NCBI RefSeq assembly: GCF_900104415.1
Contig: NZ_FMXR01000021.1
Location: forward strand, 1-40,887
Source of the DNA: Eubacterium oxidoreducens
GTDB taxonomy: Bacteria; Bacillota; Clostridia; Lachnospirales; Lachnospiraceae
Reading direction: 5' to 3'
DNA: 40,887 nucleotides
Shown: positions 17,135 through 25,419 of the stretch, piece by piece
Layout of the letters: every line of letters begins with the position of its first letter
Position numbering within the stretch: the first letter of the stretch is position 1
Position numbers and translations under genes: made by a program
Notes under the pieces: generated by a model
Database searches by the model: none
Told to the model about the DNA's origin: nothing
What the model saw: only the letters and a program-made list of their open reading frames with translations

Positions 17135-18331
17135 TTATGCACGAATCATCTGCACAACGTTTAATCCCTGCACTTTATTATCATACTCCGCTTCCGTCAT
17201 CTCTTCCGTCAAAAATCCGATTTCACCGGTTACGCCTTCGGCCTGTATATATTCTACCTTGCCAAATGCTTTTTCCACTGCTTCTTTATCCTGCGTTGTT
17301 CTGACAAAGAAACGACTCGAAGATTGCTTATAATCAACCAGCTCTAATTCCTTTTCGTCCCATTCTACATAAAGATGACGATTCAAATTAGTTGCAAGTT
17401 CCACAACATCTGCCACAACAGCACTTGCTGTCGGAAGCTTTCCTGCTCCGCTTCCATAGAACATGCCGTCTCCAAGCATATTACCATGAACAAATACTGC
17501 ATTAAATACATCATTTACGCCATAAAGCGGATGATCTTCTTTTAATAAACGCGGTGCCACAATTGCCATATAGCTGTCACCAATCTTCTTACTTGTTGCA
17601 AGAAGTTTAATTGCACGTCCCATCGCCTTGGCATATTTAATATCGGTTGCGGTAATCTTCGAAATTCCTTCTGTATGAATATGCTCAAAGTTTACCTGCT
17701 GACCGGCAACAAGTGACGTCAAAATTGCAATCTTACGGCAGGCATCATAACCTTCCACGTCCGCTGTCGGATCTGCCTCCGCATATCCTTTCGCCTGTGC
17801 TTCCTTTAACACATCCGCATATTCTGAACCCTCAAAATACATCTTCGTCATCATGTAATTTGTTGTTCCATTCAAGATACCTGTAATTTCCTCTATCACA
17901 TCAGCCGTCAGACAGCAGTTCAATGGACGGATAATAGGGATTCCGCCACCTACACTTGCTTCGAACTGGAAGTTGACATTTTTATCCTGCGCGATCTTAA
18001 GGAGCTGCGCACCTTTTTCTGCAACCAACGCTTTATTAGAGGTTGCAACTGATTTTCCGGCTTCAAGCGCCTGCTTTACAAATGTATATGCAGGTTCTAC
18101 GCCTCCCATTGCTTCTACCACAATATCCACTTGAGGATCGCTTACGATTTCGTTATAATCATGTACTAAAATCTTCTCCACAGGGTCTCCCGGAAAATCA
18201 CGAAGATCTAATACATATTTCACCCGGATATCGTCTCCAATGTGTTTAACTAGCTTCTTGTTATTTGTTTCGATTACTTCTTTGACTCCGGAACCGATGG
18301 TTCCATAGCCTAAAATTGCAACATTTACCAT
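17135..18331 (-). CDS. hom: Homoserine dehydrogenase
   Basis: 398 aa. It reduces aspartate semialdehyde to homoserine. The Rossmann start VAILGYGTIGSGV, catalytic-domain segments NGTTNYMMTKM and AKGYAEADPTADVEGYDA, and the NADP/substrate part are present. The region after about residue 325 is shorter than a full ACT domain but has the end VEYIQAEGVTGEIGFLT, which suggests a degenerate or short ACT. It starts 4 bp after the ACT-domain gene and precedes lysC, so the three are one transcription unit. Confidence 0.95.
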   Translation of the reverse strand: MVNVAILGYGTIGSGVKEVIETNNKKLVKHIGDDIRVKYVLDLRDFPGDPVEKILVHDYNEIVSDPQVDIVVEAMGGVEPAYTFVKQALEAGKSVATSNKALVAEKGAQLLKIAQDKNVNFQFEASVGGGIPIIRPLNCCLTADVIEEITGILNGTTNYMMTKMYFEGSEYADVLKEAQAKGYAEADPTADVEGYDACRKIAILTSLVAGQQVNFEHIHTEGISKITATDIKYAKAMGRAIKLLATSKKIGDSYMAIVAPRLLKEDHPLYGVNDVFNAVFVHGNMLGDGMFYGSGAGKLPTASAVVADVVELATNLNRHLYVEWDEKELELVDYKQSSSRFFVRTTQDKEAVEKAFGKVEYIQAEGVTGEIGFLTEEMTEAEYDNKVQGLNVVQMIRA

Positions 18332-18335
18332 AGTA

Positions 18336-18779
18336 TTACTCCCTTGCTAAGATTTTAACGGAATGTATTCCTTGTTTACTTTCGATTCTTTGCATCATCT
18401 CTTCCACATCCGAAGTCTGCGAAAGCACCTCGACACTTAAGGTCAAAGAGGCGATTCCATTAACCGGAATACTTTGATGAATTGTTAAAATATTTGCTCG
18501 CGCATTTGCCACGACCTTAAGAAGATCCGACAAAAGCCCCGGCTCATCATCCATCTGCATAACGAGTGTAATGGTTCTTCCTTTCGCATTATCGTGAAAC
18601 GGAAAAATATCTTCCTTATATTTGTAAAAAGAGCTTCGGCTGATTCCCACTCTTTCTGTAGCCTCCTGCACAGACTGAGCACGCCCGGAATCTAAGAGCC
18701 ATTTCGCTTCGATTACCCTTAATAGTACTTCAGGAACAGCCTTTTCTCTTAGTACATAGAATCTCTGCTTTTCTTCCAT
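18336..18779 (-). CDS. ACT domain-containing protein, UPF0735 / PheB-like
   Basis: About 147 aa. The N-terminal half (EEKQRFYVLREKAVPEVLLRVIEAKWLL..SVQEATERVGISRSSFYKYKEDIFPF) is an HTH-like segment. The C-terminal half is an ACT domain (TLVMQMDDEPGLLSDLLKVVAN). Members often sit before hom or thr genes and may act as amino-acid-sensing regulators, but the job is not proven. ATG at 18779 has AGAGG 9 nt upstream. The frame is open further up, but it contains the promoter and palindrome. Confidence 0.88.
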   Translation of the reverse strand: MEEKQRFYVLREKAVPEVLLRVIEAKWLLDSGRAQSVQEATERVGISRSSFYKYKEDIFPFHDNAKGRTITLVMQMDDEPGLLSDLLKVVANARANILTIHQSIPVNGIASLTLSVEVLSQTSDVEEMMQRIESKQGIHSVKILARE

Positions 18780-18806
18780 ATCTTTCATCCTCTGTATTTC
18801 TGTGGT

Positions 18807-18818
18807 GCACAATTGTGC
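18807..18818. promoter_or_regulatory. Palindrome in the leader of ACT-hom-lysC, candidate operator
   Basis: A perfect 12-bp palindrome, GCACAATTGTGC, lies about 11 bp downstream of the -10 box (18830-18835), so it is in the first transcribed bases. Position fits an operator or a leader hairpin. No T tail follows, so it is not a terminator. Confidence 0.35.
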
Positions 18819-18829
18819 TAGCATGAAAG

Positions 18830-18858
18830 ATACTACCACAAATTTCATCTAATTGCAA
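18830..18858 (-). promoter_or_regulatory. Promoter of the ACT-hom-lysC operon
   Basis: Minus strand -35 TTGCAA (18853-18858), 17-bp spacer, -10 TAGTAT (18830-18835) with TGG extended -10. It overlaps the end region of murF and lies about 50 bp upstream of the chosen start of the ACT gene. Confidence 0.72.
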
Positions 18859-18862
18859 ATGT

Positions 18863-20266
18863 CTAACCAAATGCTTTCGTAATCGCTTCTACCACTTTCG
18901 AATACTGCATAAAATGTGATGCTTTCACAAGGATCGTATCCCCCGGCTCTATGTAAGATAACAGTTCGTCGATGAGATTCGTTAAATTTTCATAACTTCT
19001 AACTACCTTTAAGTCTTTTGCCCCTTCTGCAATCTTTGCCGAAAGTTCCCCGCAGACAAAAAGAGCATCAATCTGTTGCTGCGAAGCGTATTGTCCTACC
19101 TCGTAATGAAGCTCGTGCTCATTCTTTCCAAGTTCCCCCATATCTCCAAGTACCGCAATCCGTCTTTTTGGCATCTTAGAAAGCACGCTAAGAGATGCTT
19201 TCATCGACATCGGATTGGCATTATAACAATCATCGATTACCGTTATCTCACCAACTTTCACCAGATTGCTTCTTCCGGAAATGGTTTTCACACTCTCGAT
19301 TCCGTTCTTAATCTGCTCTGGTGTCAGATGAAATTCCATTGCAATTGCGGCTGCCGCTAGAGCATTTGACACGTTATGTTCTCCCGGAATCGGAATCGTA
19401 ACAGCAATTGTCTGCTCCGGAATGTGAAGCCTGGCACTGATTGAATATGCATCTTGACTTTTCACTTCATCTGCAAAGAATATTCTTTGTTCATCTACTC
19501 TTTGCGCCTTGAGTTGCTCCACGCTTTTTACATCCTTGCAAAAGAATACCGGATGTCCTGCTTTTGTATTTTCCAACGTACGAAGCTTTTCATCGTCTCC
19601 ATTTACAACTGCCTGCAATGGCTTTTTTACAACATCAAAAACTTCGGATTTTGCCTTTAATACCCCATCAAGATCAATCAGATTCTCCAGATGACATGCT
19701 CCGATATTGGTCATTACCACATAATCCGGATTCGCAATTCTCGCAAGGCGTTCCATTTCGTGAAACTCTGAGATTCCCATCTCTAACACTGCAACTTCGT
19801 GTTCTTCTTCAATGCGAAATATCGTAAGCGGAAGACCTACTTCATTATTGAAATTCCCATCGGTTTTTAAAACCTTATATTTTTGCTCTAATACCGATGC
19901 AACCATTTCCTTCGTACTGGTCTTGCCGACACTGCCAATGATTCCTACAACCGGAAGATCTAATTGCGCAAGATAATACTGTGCAAGATCCTTGAGGGCC
20001 TGATAGGTTGACTCAACCAAAATATATGGTTCTTCCGCCTGCGAAAGTTTTCGTTCACTCAGGCAGACTGCTCCGCCTAATACCACACTTTCAATATAAT
20101 CATGTCCGTCTGCTTTCGCTCCTTTAAGCGGAATGAACAAACTGTTTCTTACGGCTTTACGACTGTCCGTTGTCACGCTTGTAATAATGCTTTCTTGATC
20201 TTTTACACTTCCAAAATATTGCCCCTTACAAGCGTATGCTACCTGCTCTAATGTAAGCGCTTTCAT
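18863..20266 (-). CDS. murF: UDP-N-acetylmuramoyl-tripeptide--D-alanyl-D-alanine ligase
   Basis: About 467 aa. It adds D-Ala-D-Ala to the muramyl tripeptide, the last cytoplasmic step of the peptidoglycan precursor. MurE/F-type features are TTDSRKA near residue 35, the ATP loop GSVGKTSTKEM, EMGISEFHEM, NIGACHLENL and VIDDCYNANPMSM in the C-terminal domain. ATG at 20266 has GGGAGG 6 nt upstream. An open extension to 20395 runs through hairpins and is not coding. It lies behind ddl, its substrate supplier, separated by an array of hairpins. Confidence 0.95.
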   Translation of the reverse strand: MKALTLEQVAYACKGQYFGSVKDQESIITSVTTDSRKAVRNSLFIPLKGAKADGHDYIESVVLGGAVCLSERKLSQAEEPYILVESTYQALKDLAQYYLAQLDLPVVGIIGSVGKTSTKEMVASVLEQKYKVLKTDGNFNNEVGLPLTIFRIEEEHEVAVLEMGISEFHEMERLARIANPDYVVMTNIGACHLENLIDLDGVLKAKSEVFDVVKKPLQAVVNGDDEKLRTLENTKAGHPVFFCKDVKSVEQLKAQRVDEQRIFFADEVKSQDAYSISARLHIPEQTIAVTIPIPGEHNVSNALAAAAIAMEFHLTPEQIKNGIESVKTISGRSNLVKVGEITVIDDCYNANPMSMKASLSVLSKMPKRRIAVLGDMGELGKNEHELHYEVGQYASQQQIDALFVCGELSAKIAEGAKDLKVVRSYENLTNLIDELLSYIEPGDTILVKASHFMQYSKVVEAITKAFG

Positions 20267-20289
20267 GATTTGCCTCCCTAATGGATAAA

Positions 20290-20443
20290 AGGCCGGCGCT
20301 TTATGCCGGCCTCTAGTCAAGACTCGCTCGCGAGTCTTGCGCGCCGGATTCGGGTCTGCTTCAGCAGACAAATTCCTGTCCGAATCCGTGTGCATCCTCG
20401 CGGAGCGTTTAACTCAGTCGGAGCTTGTACTCCGACTGAGTTA
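20290..20443 (-). other. Hairpin array between ddl and murF
   Basis: Four consecutive inverted repeats fill this spacer on the minus strand. They are a 13-bp stem AACTCAGTCGGAG/CTCCGACTGAGTT at 20411-20443 that overlaps the ddl stop, a nested stem with GGATTCGG/CCGAATCC around GTCTGC/GCAGAC at about 20342-20391, CAAGACTCG/CGAGTCTTG at 20318-20338, and GGCCGGC/GCCGGCC at about 20291-20312 followed by TTTTAT. The last could be a weak terminator or attenuator for murF. No gene is seen. Confidence 0.7.
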
Positions 20444-21502
20444 ATCCGTATATTTCTTAAGTGAAACCTGTATAATATTCTCACACAACTGGTCAAAATC
20501 AACCCCTACTGCCTTTGCTTCCTGAGGCATCAGGGATGTCGGTGTCATTCCCGGAAGCGTATTTGCTTCTAAACAATACATCTCATTTTGCTCATCCAGC
20601 AAAAAGTCCATGCGGGCATAAGTATTAAGTCCAAGCCCCGTGGCAACTTCCTTGGCATAAGACTGCATCTGATGTGCAATATTGTCCGGAAGATCAGCCG
20701 GACAAGTCTCGACTGCCGCACCTGCCTGGTATTTATTTTCATAATTATAAAAACCTTCCTTTGGTGCAATCTCTATTACCGGAAGTGCTTCTCCATCGAT
20801 AACAGCCACTGAGAATTCACGTCCCTTTATATACTGCTCGACAACAACCTCATCCTCGTATTTAAAGGCCTGAGCCAATGCCGCATCAAATTCTTCTTTT
20901 GTATGCGCAATAGATACTCCAACACTAGAACCTCCGCAACAAGGCTTTACTACACACGGCAAATCAATCCCTGTATATTTCACATCCACATACTTTTGTT
21001 TGTCGGAAATCGTAATTCCCATCGGTGTCGGAATCTCTGCCGTCATCAAAAGAGTCTTGGTAAGCCCCTTGTCCATCGCAAGTGCACAGGCCATATAGCC
21101 GCTTCCTGTGTATGGAATCTCCAAAAGATCAAAACAAGCCTGAATCTTACCATTTTCTCCATCTTCTCCATGAAGTCCCATAAATACAAGATCGGCTCTC
21201 TTACAAAGAGAAAGCACATTTGGGCCAAAGAAACCATCGCCGCCATCGTCCTGCGAACGCATTTGGCGGACTGCACGAATATCCGGAGACTGTTCTTTAA
21301 TCTTCCCGGCATCTGCAGATACTTCTTCACTTTTTTCAAAAATATGTTCAAGTTCTTCCTCGGTTGCCTGAATGCCCAAAAACACATCCAGCAACAACGC
21401 ATTATGTCCATTACGTCTTAATGCTTTTGCTATATTTGTTCCGGAGATTAATGATACATCTCTTTCTGTACTCAATCCTCCGGCCAACACTACTATATTC
21501 AT
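20441..21502 (-). CDS. ddl: D-alanine--D-alanine ligase
   Basis: About 353 aa, ATP-grasp ligase. Visible motifs: N-terminal VVLAGGLSTERDVSL, GLHGEDGENGKIQ, VVKPCCGGSSVGV ATP-binding loop, VEQYIKGREFSV, YARMDFLLDEQNEMYCLEANTLPGMTPTSL. An insert of about 40 residues after residue 55 carries many acidic residues. ATG at 21502 is taken, with GAGG and an earlier GGAGG upstream. It supplies the dipeptide for murF next to it. The 3' end overlaps the first hairpin of the spacer. Confidence 0.95.
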   Translation of the reverse strand: MNIVVLAGGLSTERDVSLISGTNIAKALRRNGHNALLLDVFLGIQATEEELEHIFEKSEEVSADAGKIKEQSPDIRAVRQMRSQDDGGDGFFGPNVLSLCKRADLVFMGLHGEDGENGKIQACFDLLEIPYTGSGYMACALAMDKGLTKTLLMTAEIPTPMGITISDKQKYVDVKYTGIDLPCVVKPCCGGSSVGVSIAHTKEEFDAALAQAFKYEDEVVVEQYIKGREFSVAVIDGEALPVIEIAPKEGFYNYENKYQAGAAVETCPADLPDNIAHQMQSYAKEVATGLGLNTYARMDFLLDEQNEMYCLEANTLPGMTPTSLMPQEAKAVGVDFDQLCENIIQVSLKKYTD

Positions 21503-21526
21503 CGCCTCATTATCCTCCAATCAAGC

Positions 21527-22459
21527 CTAGTCATCACATCGTGCAAGAAGTTGTTCCCATCTTCGATCCACTTCTTTTTGGAAAGCTTCAATAAGATGTT
21601 CATTTTCCTTCTTAAACAGATGTTTAAATCTTCCCTGTGACTTTAAAAATTCCTCAATCGGAAGCTTTTTCTTCGGCTCATAACTCAATATCCACTTTCC
21701 ATCGACTACTTCAAAAAGCGGCCAGTAGCAGGTCTCAACTGCTGCCTTACAGATATCCATAATATCCGGTGTATCATAACGCCAACCTCTTGGACATGGT
21801 GCCATGATATTTAAAAACGCCGGACCTTCCGTATAAATCGCTCTTTCTGATTTCATATGCAAATCTTTAAAATTCTGCACAAATGTTGTTTGCGCCACAT
21901 ATGGAATATGATGTGCCGAAAGAATCTCTGCAAGATCCTTTCGATACTGTGGCTTACCTGCCGATTCGCTTCCTACCGGTGTTGTGGTTGTATCTGCATA
22001 CATTGGTGTTGCAGAAGATCTTTGGATACCGGTATTCATATAAGCCCCGTTATCATAACACACATAAGTAAAATCATGTCCGCGTTCAACCGCCCCGGAC
22101 AATGACTGCAAACCGATATCATAGGTTCCGCCATCACCGCCAAATGTAATGAACTTATAATCGCCCTTGATCTTACCTTTTTTCTTCAGTGCTTTATATG
22201 CCGTCTCAACACCACTCATGGTTGCGCCTGCATTTTCAAATGCACTGTGAATATAACTGTCTGCATAGGAAGTATAGGGATAAATAAATGTTGATACTTC
22301 CAAACAGCTTGTTGCATTTCCTATCACTGCATGATCCTCGTCATGAAGTCCTCGAAGCACGTTACGCACTGCTATCGATCCTCCACAACCCGCACACATT
22401 CTATGTCCCGGAGCCAAACGTTCCGGCTTACTCATCGTCTCTCGAAAATTATATGCCAT
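21527..22459 (-). CDS. porB: 2-oxoacid:ferredoxin oxidoreductase, beta (TPP) subunit
   Basis: About 310 aa, length as in four-subunit pyruvate or 2-oxoisovalerate ferredoxin oxidoreductases. Cys22 and Cys25 (MCAGCGG), Cys52 and a later CPRG Cys probably hold a 4Fe-4S cluster. The TPP motif is GGDGGTYDIG ... NGAYMNTG. ATG at 22459 has AGGAGG 8 nt upstream. It is the last gene of a gamma-delta-alpha-beta set. The substrate is most likely pyruvate, with acetyl-CoA and reduced ferredoxin as products, but the branched-chain type is not excluded. Confidence 0.92.
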   Translation of the reverse strand: MAYNFRETMSKPERLAPGHRMCAGCGGSIAVRNVLRGLHDEDHAVIGNATSCLEVSTFIYPYTSYADSYIHSAFENAGATMSGVETAYKALKKKGKIKGDYKFITFGGDGGTYDIGLQSLSGAVERGHDFTYVCYDNGAYMNTGIQRSSATPMYADTTTTPVGSESAGKPQYRKDLAEILSAHHIPYVAQTTFVQNFKDLHMKSERAIYTEGPAFLNIMAPCPRGWRYDTPDIMDICKAAVETCYWPLFEVVDGKWILSYEPKKKLPIEEFLKSQGRFKHLFKKENEHLIEAFQKEVDRRWEQLLARCDD

Positions 22460-22472
22460 CTCGCCTACCTCC

Positions 22473-23654
22473 TTAATCTCTTGCTCCAACGAAACGATAT
22501 CCGTCGATTGGCTCGTCACTTTGTGCGAGCTGTGCAAGTTCGCTTAAAATCTGCTCTATATGTTCTTCTAATAGATCTCTTCCGCCAAGACCATAGATAT
22601 AATTCATTGCCGGAATATTAAGACGCTGCGTATAAAGGGCACTTCGAAGTTCTGCCCCAAGCGGGCCTCCCATATCCGAAAAACTTTCTGCACGATCCAT
22701 TACCGCAATGGCCTTTACCTTTGCTAATGCCTGTGCCAATTCTTTTCCCGGGAACGGACGGAACAATCTTACCTTCACTACGCCGGCTTTGATTCCTTTA
22801 TCCCGCATGCGATCAACCAGTTCCTTTACCGTTCCTGCTGCTGAGGAAATAATAACAAACGCATACTCTGCATCTTCCATGCGATACTCCTCAAACAGTC
22901 CATACGAACGACCGGAAATCTTTTCATATTCCTTTGCGACTTCTAAAACGACGTCCTTTACATGGCTCATTGCTTCTGCCTGTGCTCTTTTTGCTTCGAA
23001 ATAATATGGCGCCGTCGCATATGGTCCTACCGCATATGGGTCTTGTTCATTTAACAAATAATTTCCAGGTTCATACTCACCCACGAAATTCTTAACCACA
23101 TCATCTTCTAAGACCACAATATTTTCAATTGCATGCGATGTGATAAATCCATCCTGACAAATCATAATCGGCAGTTTTACATCTTTATGCTCACTGATCC
23201 GATAAGCCTGTACAAAGTTGTCATAGGCTTCCTGATTATTTTCGGAATATATCTGAATCCAACCGGAATCCCTTGCACCCATACTGTCGGAATGATCTGC
23301 ATTAATATTAATTGGTCCTGTGAGCGCTCTGTTTACTACCGCCATTGCAATTGGAAGTCGATCCGATGCTGCCACATATAACAACTCCCACATAAAGGCA
23401 AGTCCGCAAGAAGAAGTTGCTGTAACGGCTCTTGCTCCTGCTGCACTTGCACCGATACAAGCACTCATAGAACTATGCTCCGACTCTACCGGAATAAACT
23501 CGGTATCCACCTGTCCATTTGCCACAAAATCACAAAAATATTGTGGAATTTCTGTAGATGGTGTAATTGGGAACGCGGCCATAACATCCGGATTAATCTG
23601 TCTTAACGCGAGTGCAACTGCTTCATTTCCTGACATTCTGTCTTTTTTTGCCAT
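22473..23654 (-). CDS. porA: 2-oxoacid:ferredoxin oxidoreductase, alpha subunit
   Basis: 393 aa, full-length alpha subunit. It begins RMSGNEAVALALRQINPDVMAAFPITPSTEI, the TPP-pyrimidine domain, with VESEHSSMSACIGASAAGARAVTATSS, and ends with the transketolase C-like domain (VKVRLFRPFPGKELAQAL). The ATG overlaps the stop of porD by one base, which shows translational coupling. It pairs with the beta subunit to make the active site. Confidence 0.93.
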   Translation of the reverse strand: MAKKDRMSGNEAVALALRQINPDVMAAFPITPSTEIPQYFCDFVANGQVDTEFIPVESEHSSMSACIGASAAGARAVTATSSCGLAFMWELLYVAASDRLPIAMAVVNRALTGPININADHSDSMGARDSGWIQIYSENNQEAYDNFVQAYRISEHKDVKLPIMICQDGFITSHAIENIVVLEDDVVKNFVGEYEPGNYLLNEQDPYAVGPYATAPYYFEAKRAQAEAMSHVKDVVLEVAKEYEKISGRSYGLFEEYRMEDAEYAFVIISSAAGTVKELVDRMRDKGIKAGVVKVRLFRPFPGKELAQALAKVKAIAVMDRAESFSDMGGPLGAELRSALYTQRLNIPAMNYIYGLGGRDLLEEHIEQILSELAQLAQSDEPIDGYRFVGARD

Positions 23655-23956
23655 TACTTCTCGCCTCCCATCTCAATTGCTCCAAACGGACATACTTTTG
23701 CGCAGATTCCGCATCCTTTACAATGTTCAAAATCAAAATCCGTTCTCTTACCATCTATTACCGGAATTGACGAATCCGGACAGACCGGAATACATAAGAG
23801 ACACTGTCTGCACTTATCTGCATAATAAATCGGATCAATCGTTCTCCACTCACCGGTGTTAAACTGAACGGAATTCCCGGAACCTGCAATTCCCATTCCT
23901 TCCGTCAAATCCTGATATCGAACCTTTTCATGTAACTTTGAAATATCTGTTGCCAT
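23654..23956 (-). CDS. porD: 2-oxoacid:ferredoxin oxidoreductase, delta (ferredoxin) subunit
   Basis: 100 aa with two 4Fe-4S motifs: Cys49, 52, 55, 59 (CRQCLLCIPVC) and Cys79, 82, 85, 89 (CKGCGICAKVC). It passes electrons from the TPP site to ferredoxin. It lies 1 bp after porC and overlaps porA by one base. Spacing and motifs match the delta subunit of four-subunit enzymes. Confidence 0.95.
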   Translation of the reverse strand: MATDISKLHEKVRYQDLTEGMGIAGSGNSVQFNTGEWRTIDPIYYADKCRQCLLCIPVCPDSSIPVIDGKRTDFDFEHCKGCGICAKVCPFGAIEMGGEK

Positions 23957-23957
23957 T

Positions 23958-24536
23958 TTACACCTCCGAAAGCGCCAACTTAAGTGCTTTCATATTTCCT
24001 TCAATGACTTCTGGTTTAGAAGCAAACTTATGTGAAAATGATTTCTCCATTTCTTCTATAAAACGTTTCTCATCCATCACGCCGCAGACTTTCACAATTG
24101 CTGCAAGCATTGGTGTATTAGGAAAATATTTTCCTAATGCTTCTATAGAAATACGTCTCGCATCGATCAAGTATACGTTTCCTTTATACCCTTTCAAATG
24201 CGGCGTAATCTCATCCATCTTCTTAGCCGTGTTAATAACAATTGCACCTTCTTCGCTAAGCCCTTTCGTAACATCAACAGCCTCTAACAATGTCTCGTCA
24301 ACGACGACCACATAATCCGGCTCATAAATATTCGCATGCATGCGAATCTCTTTATCACTAATACGGTTATACGCTGTAATCGGCGCACCCATTCTCTCCG
24401 GACCATACTCCGGGAAACCCTGTACATACTTTCCTGTCTCAAAGGCTACATCCGCCAAGAGCAAGGCTGCTGTCTTAGCACCCTGACCTCCTCGGCCATG
24501 CCATCTGATTTCAATTGTTTCTTTCACTGGTTTCAC
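23958..24536 (-). CDS. porC: 2-oxoacid:ferredoxin oxidoreductase, gamma subunit
   Basis: About 190 aa, starting with EIRWHGRGGQGAKTAA, the typical gamma-subunit glycine-rich segment, then GKYVQGFPEYGPERMGAP. First gene of the set. The frame opens with GTG at 24536. The GTG three codons later (24527) is better spaced from AAGGAAGG. Promoter upstream at 24609-24637. Single-chain PFOR is more usual in Lachnospiraceae, so a four-subunit type may be a second enzyme. Confidence 0.92.
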   Translation of the reverse strand: MKPVKETIEIRWHGRGGQGAKTAALLLADVAFETGKYVQGFPEYGPERMGAPITAYNRISDKEIRMHANIYEPDYVVVVDETLLEAVDVTKGLSEEGAIVINTAKKMDEITPHLKGYKGNVYLIDARRISIEALGKYFPNTPMLAAIVKVCGVMDEKRFIEEMEKSFSHKFASKPEVIEGNMKALKLALSEV

Positions 24537-24608
24537 CCTTCCTTATTCCGCGGTCAATTGTTTTTCTGTCGCGGACATCCATATCATATTTTCGCAATAA
24601 TACGTCTT

Positions 24609-24637
24609 ATTATAGGAAATTTTTTTCGGAAAGTCTA
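24609..24637 (-). promoter_or_regulatory. Promoter of the por operon
   Basis: Minus strand TATAAT at 24609-24614, 17-bp spacer, weak -35 TAGACT at 24632-24637. It lies about 70 bp upstream of the first gene. The rest of 24637-24736 holds nothing recognised. Confidence 0.6.
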
Positions 24638-24735
24638 TGCCTAGTTCCAATTTATCTAATTTTAAGAAAAGATTAGCACTTTAAATGTCTTCCCCAAAAG
24701 TGTTGCTTTCGCTTCTGACGAGGGTTCGATAGTCG

Positions 24736-24774
24736 AAAAAAAACACATGAACAAAATCTATGTCCATGTGTCCA
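24736..24774 (-). terminator. Terminator at the end of the pyrimidine-degradation operon
   Basis: Minus strand stem ACACATG / CATGTGT with a 15-nt loop and a run of eight T. It lies just after the stop codon of the cytidylate-kinase-like gene, separating this block from por. Confidence 0.85.
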
Positions 24775-24779
24775 TTTCT

Positions 24780-25403
24780 TTACGCAAATTTTAATTTTAC
24801 ATATTGTGCAATCATCTGTGCGCATCGCTGCTTTCCGACTCGCTCCGTGTTAAGCACCAGATCGTAATTGACCGGATTGGTCCATTCCTTTCCGCCCGTA
24901 TAATAGCTGTAATATTTTGCGCGGTTGCGGTCGGTACTACTGATCATCTGATTAGCACGCTCCACCGATACATGGAGCTTACTTCGGATGTTGTTGACGC
25001 AGAATCGCCGCGGCGCTTCTATGTAGACACTCACTACATTCTGATAATCCTTTAGAATATCATCGGCACACTTTCCTACAATAATACAGCTTTGCGTTCT
25101 TGCAAGGGAACGAATAATTTCGGCCTGCACATTAAATACGTTAATGTCTGACATAAAGCCTTTTTCCCAGGGCTCTAAGACGTTAGAAAGCGGCATCTTT
25201 CTGAGCGCATTGGCAATATATTTGCCGCGAAGCTTCTCATCGGTTTCCACGAATACGCTTTCCTCAATCCCGCTAAAATCGGAAGCCATTGTCAGAATCT
25301 GCCTTTCATAGCAAGGGATATTCAGCATCTCGCTAAGCATCATACCGATTTCTTTACCGCCACTTCCAAATCCTCTGGCAATTGTAATCACATAGTTCTC
25401 CAC
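24780..25403 (-). CDS. Cytidylate kinase-like family protein
   Basis: 207 aa. The start VITIARGFGSGGKEIGMML has the P-loop-like GFGSGG form of this family, found widely in clostridia, with later CIIVGKCADDIL and RVGKQRCAQMI. True CMP kinases have GPAGAGKS here, so the substrate is unclear. GTG at 25403 has GGGGG 7 nt upstream. It is 16 bp after the amidase gene, so it is probably the last gene of the pyrimidine-degradation operon, although a direct role there is not known. Confidence 0.8.
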   Translation of the reverse strand: MENYVITIARGFGSGGKEIGMMLSEMLNIPCYERQILTMASDFSGIEESVFVETDEKLRGKYIANALRKMPLSNVLEPWEKGFMSDINVFNVQAEIIRSLARTQSCIIVGKCADDILKDYQNVVSVYIEAPRRFCVNNIRSKLHVSVERANQMISSTDRNRAKYYSYYTGGKEWTNPVNYDLVLNTERVGKQRCAQMIAQYVKLKFA

Positions 25404-25419
25404 ATCGCAGCCCCCATTT

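Noticed and set aside
18780-18848. N-terminal extension of the ACT-domain protein
   Set aside because: It would cover the palindrome and -10 box, and no ribosome site precedes it.
18780-18860. T-box or amino-acid riboswitch before ACT-hom-lysC
   Set aside because: The leader is only about 45 nt, with no T-box sequence and no terminator.
20267-20395. N-terminal extension of MurF
   Set aside because: It is read through hairpins and lacks family likeness; the start at 20266 has a strong ribosome site.
22288-23862. Several plus-strand frames over the por genes
   Set aside because: They are antisense shadows of well-supported Por subunits.
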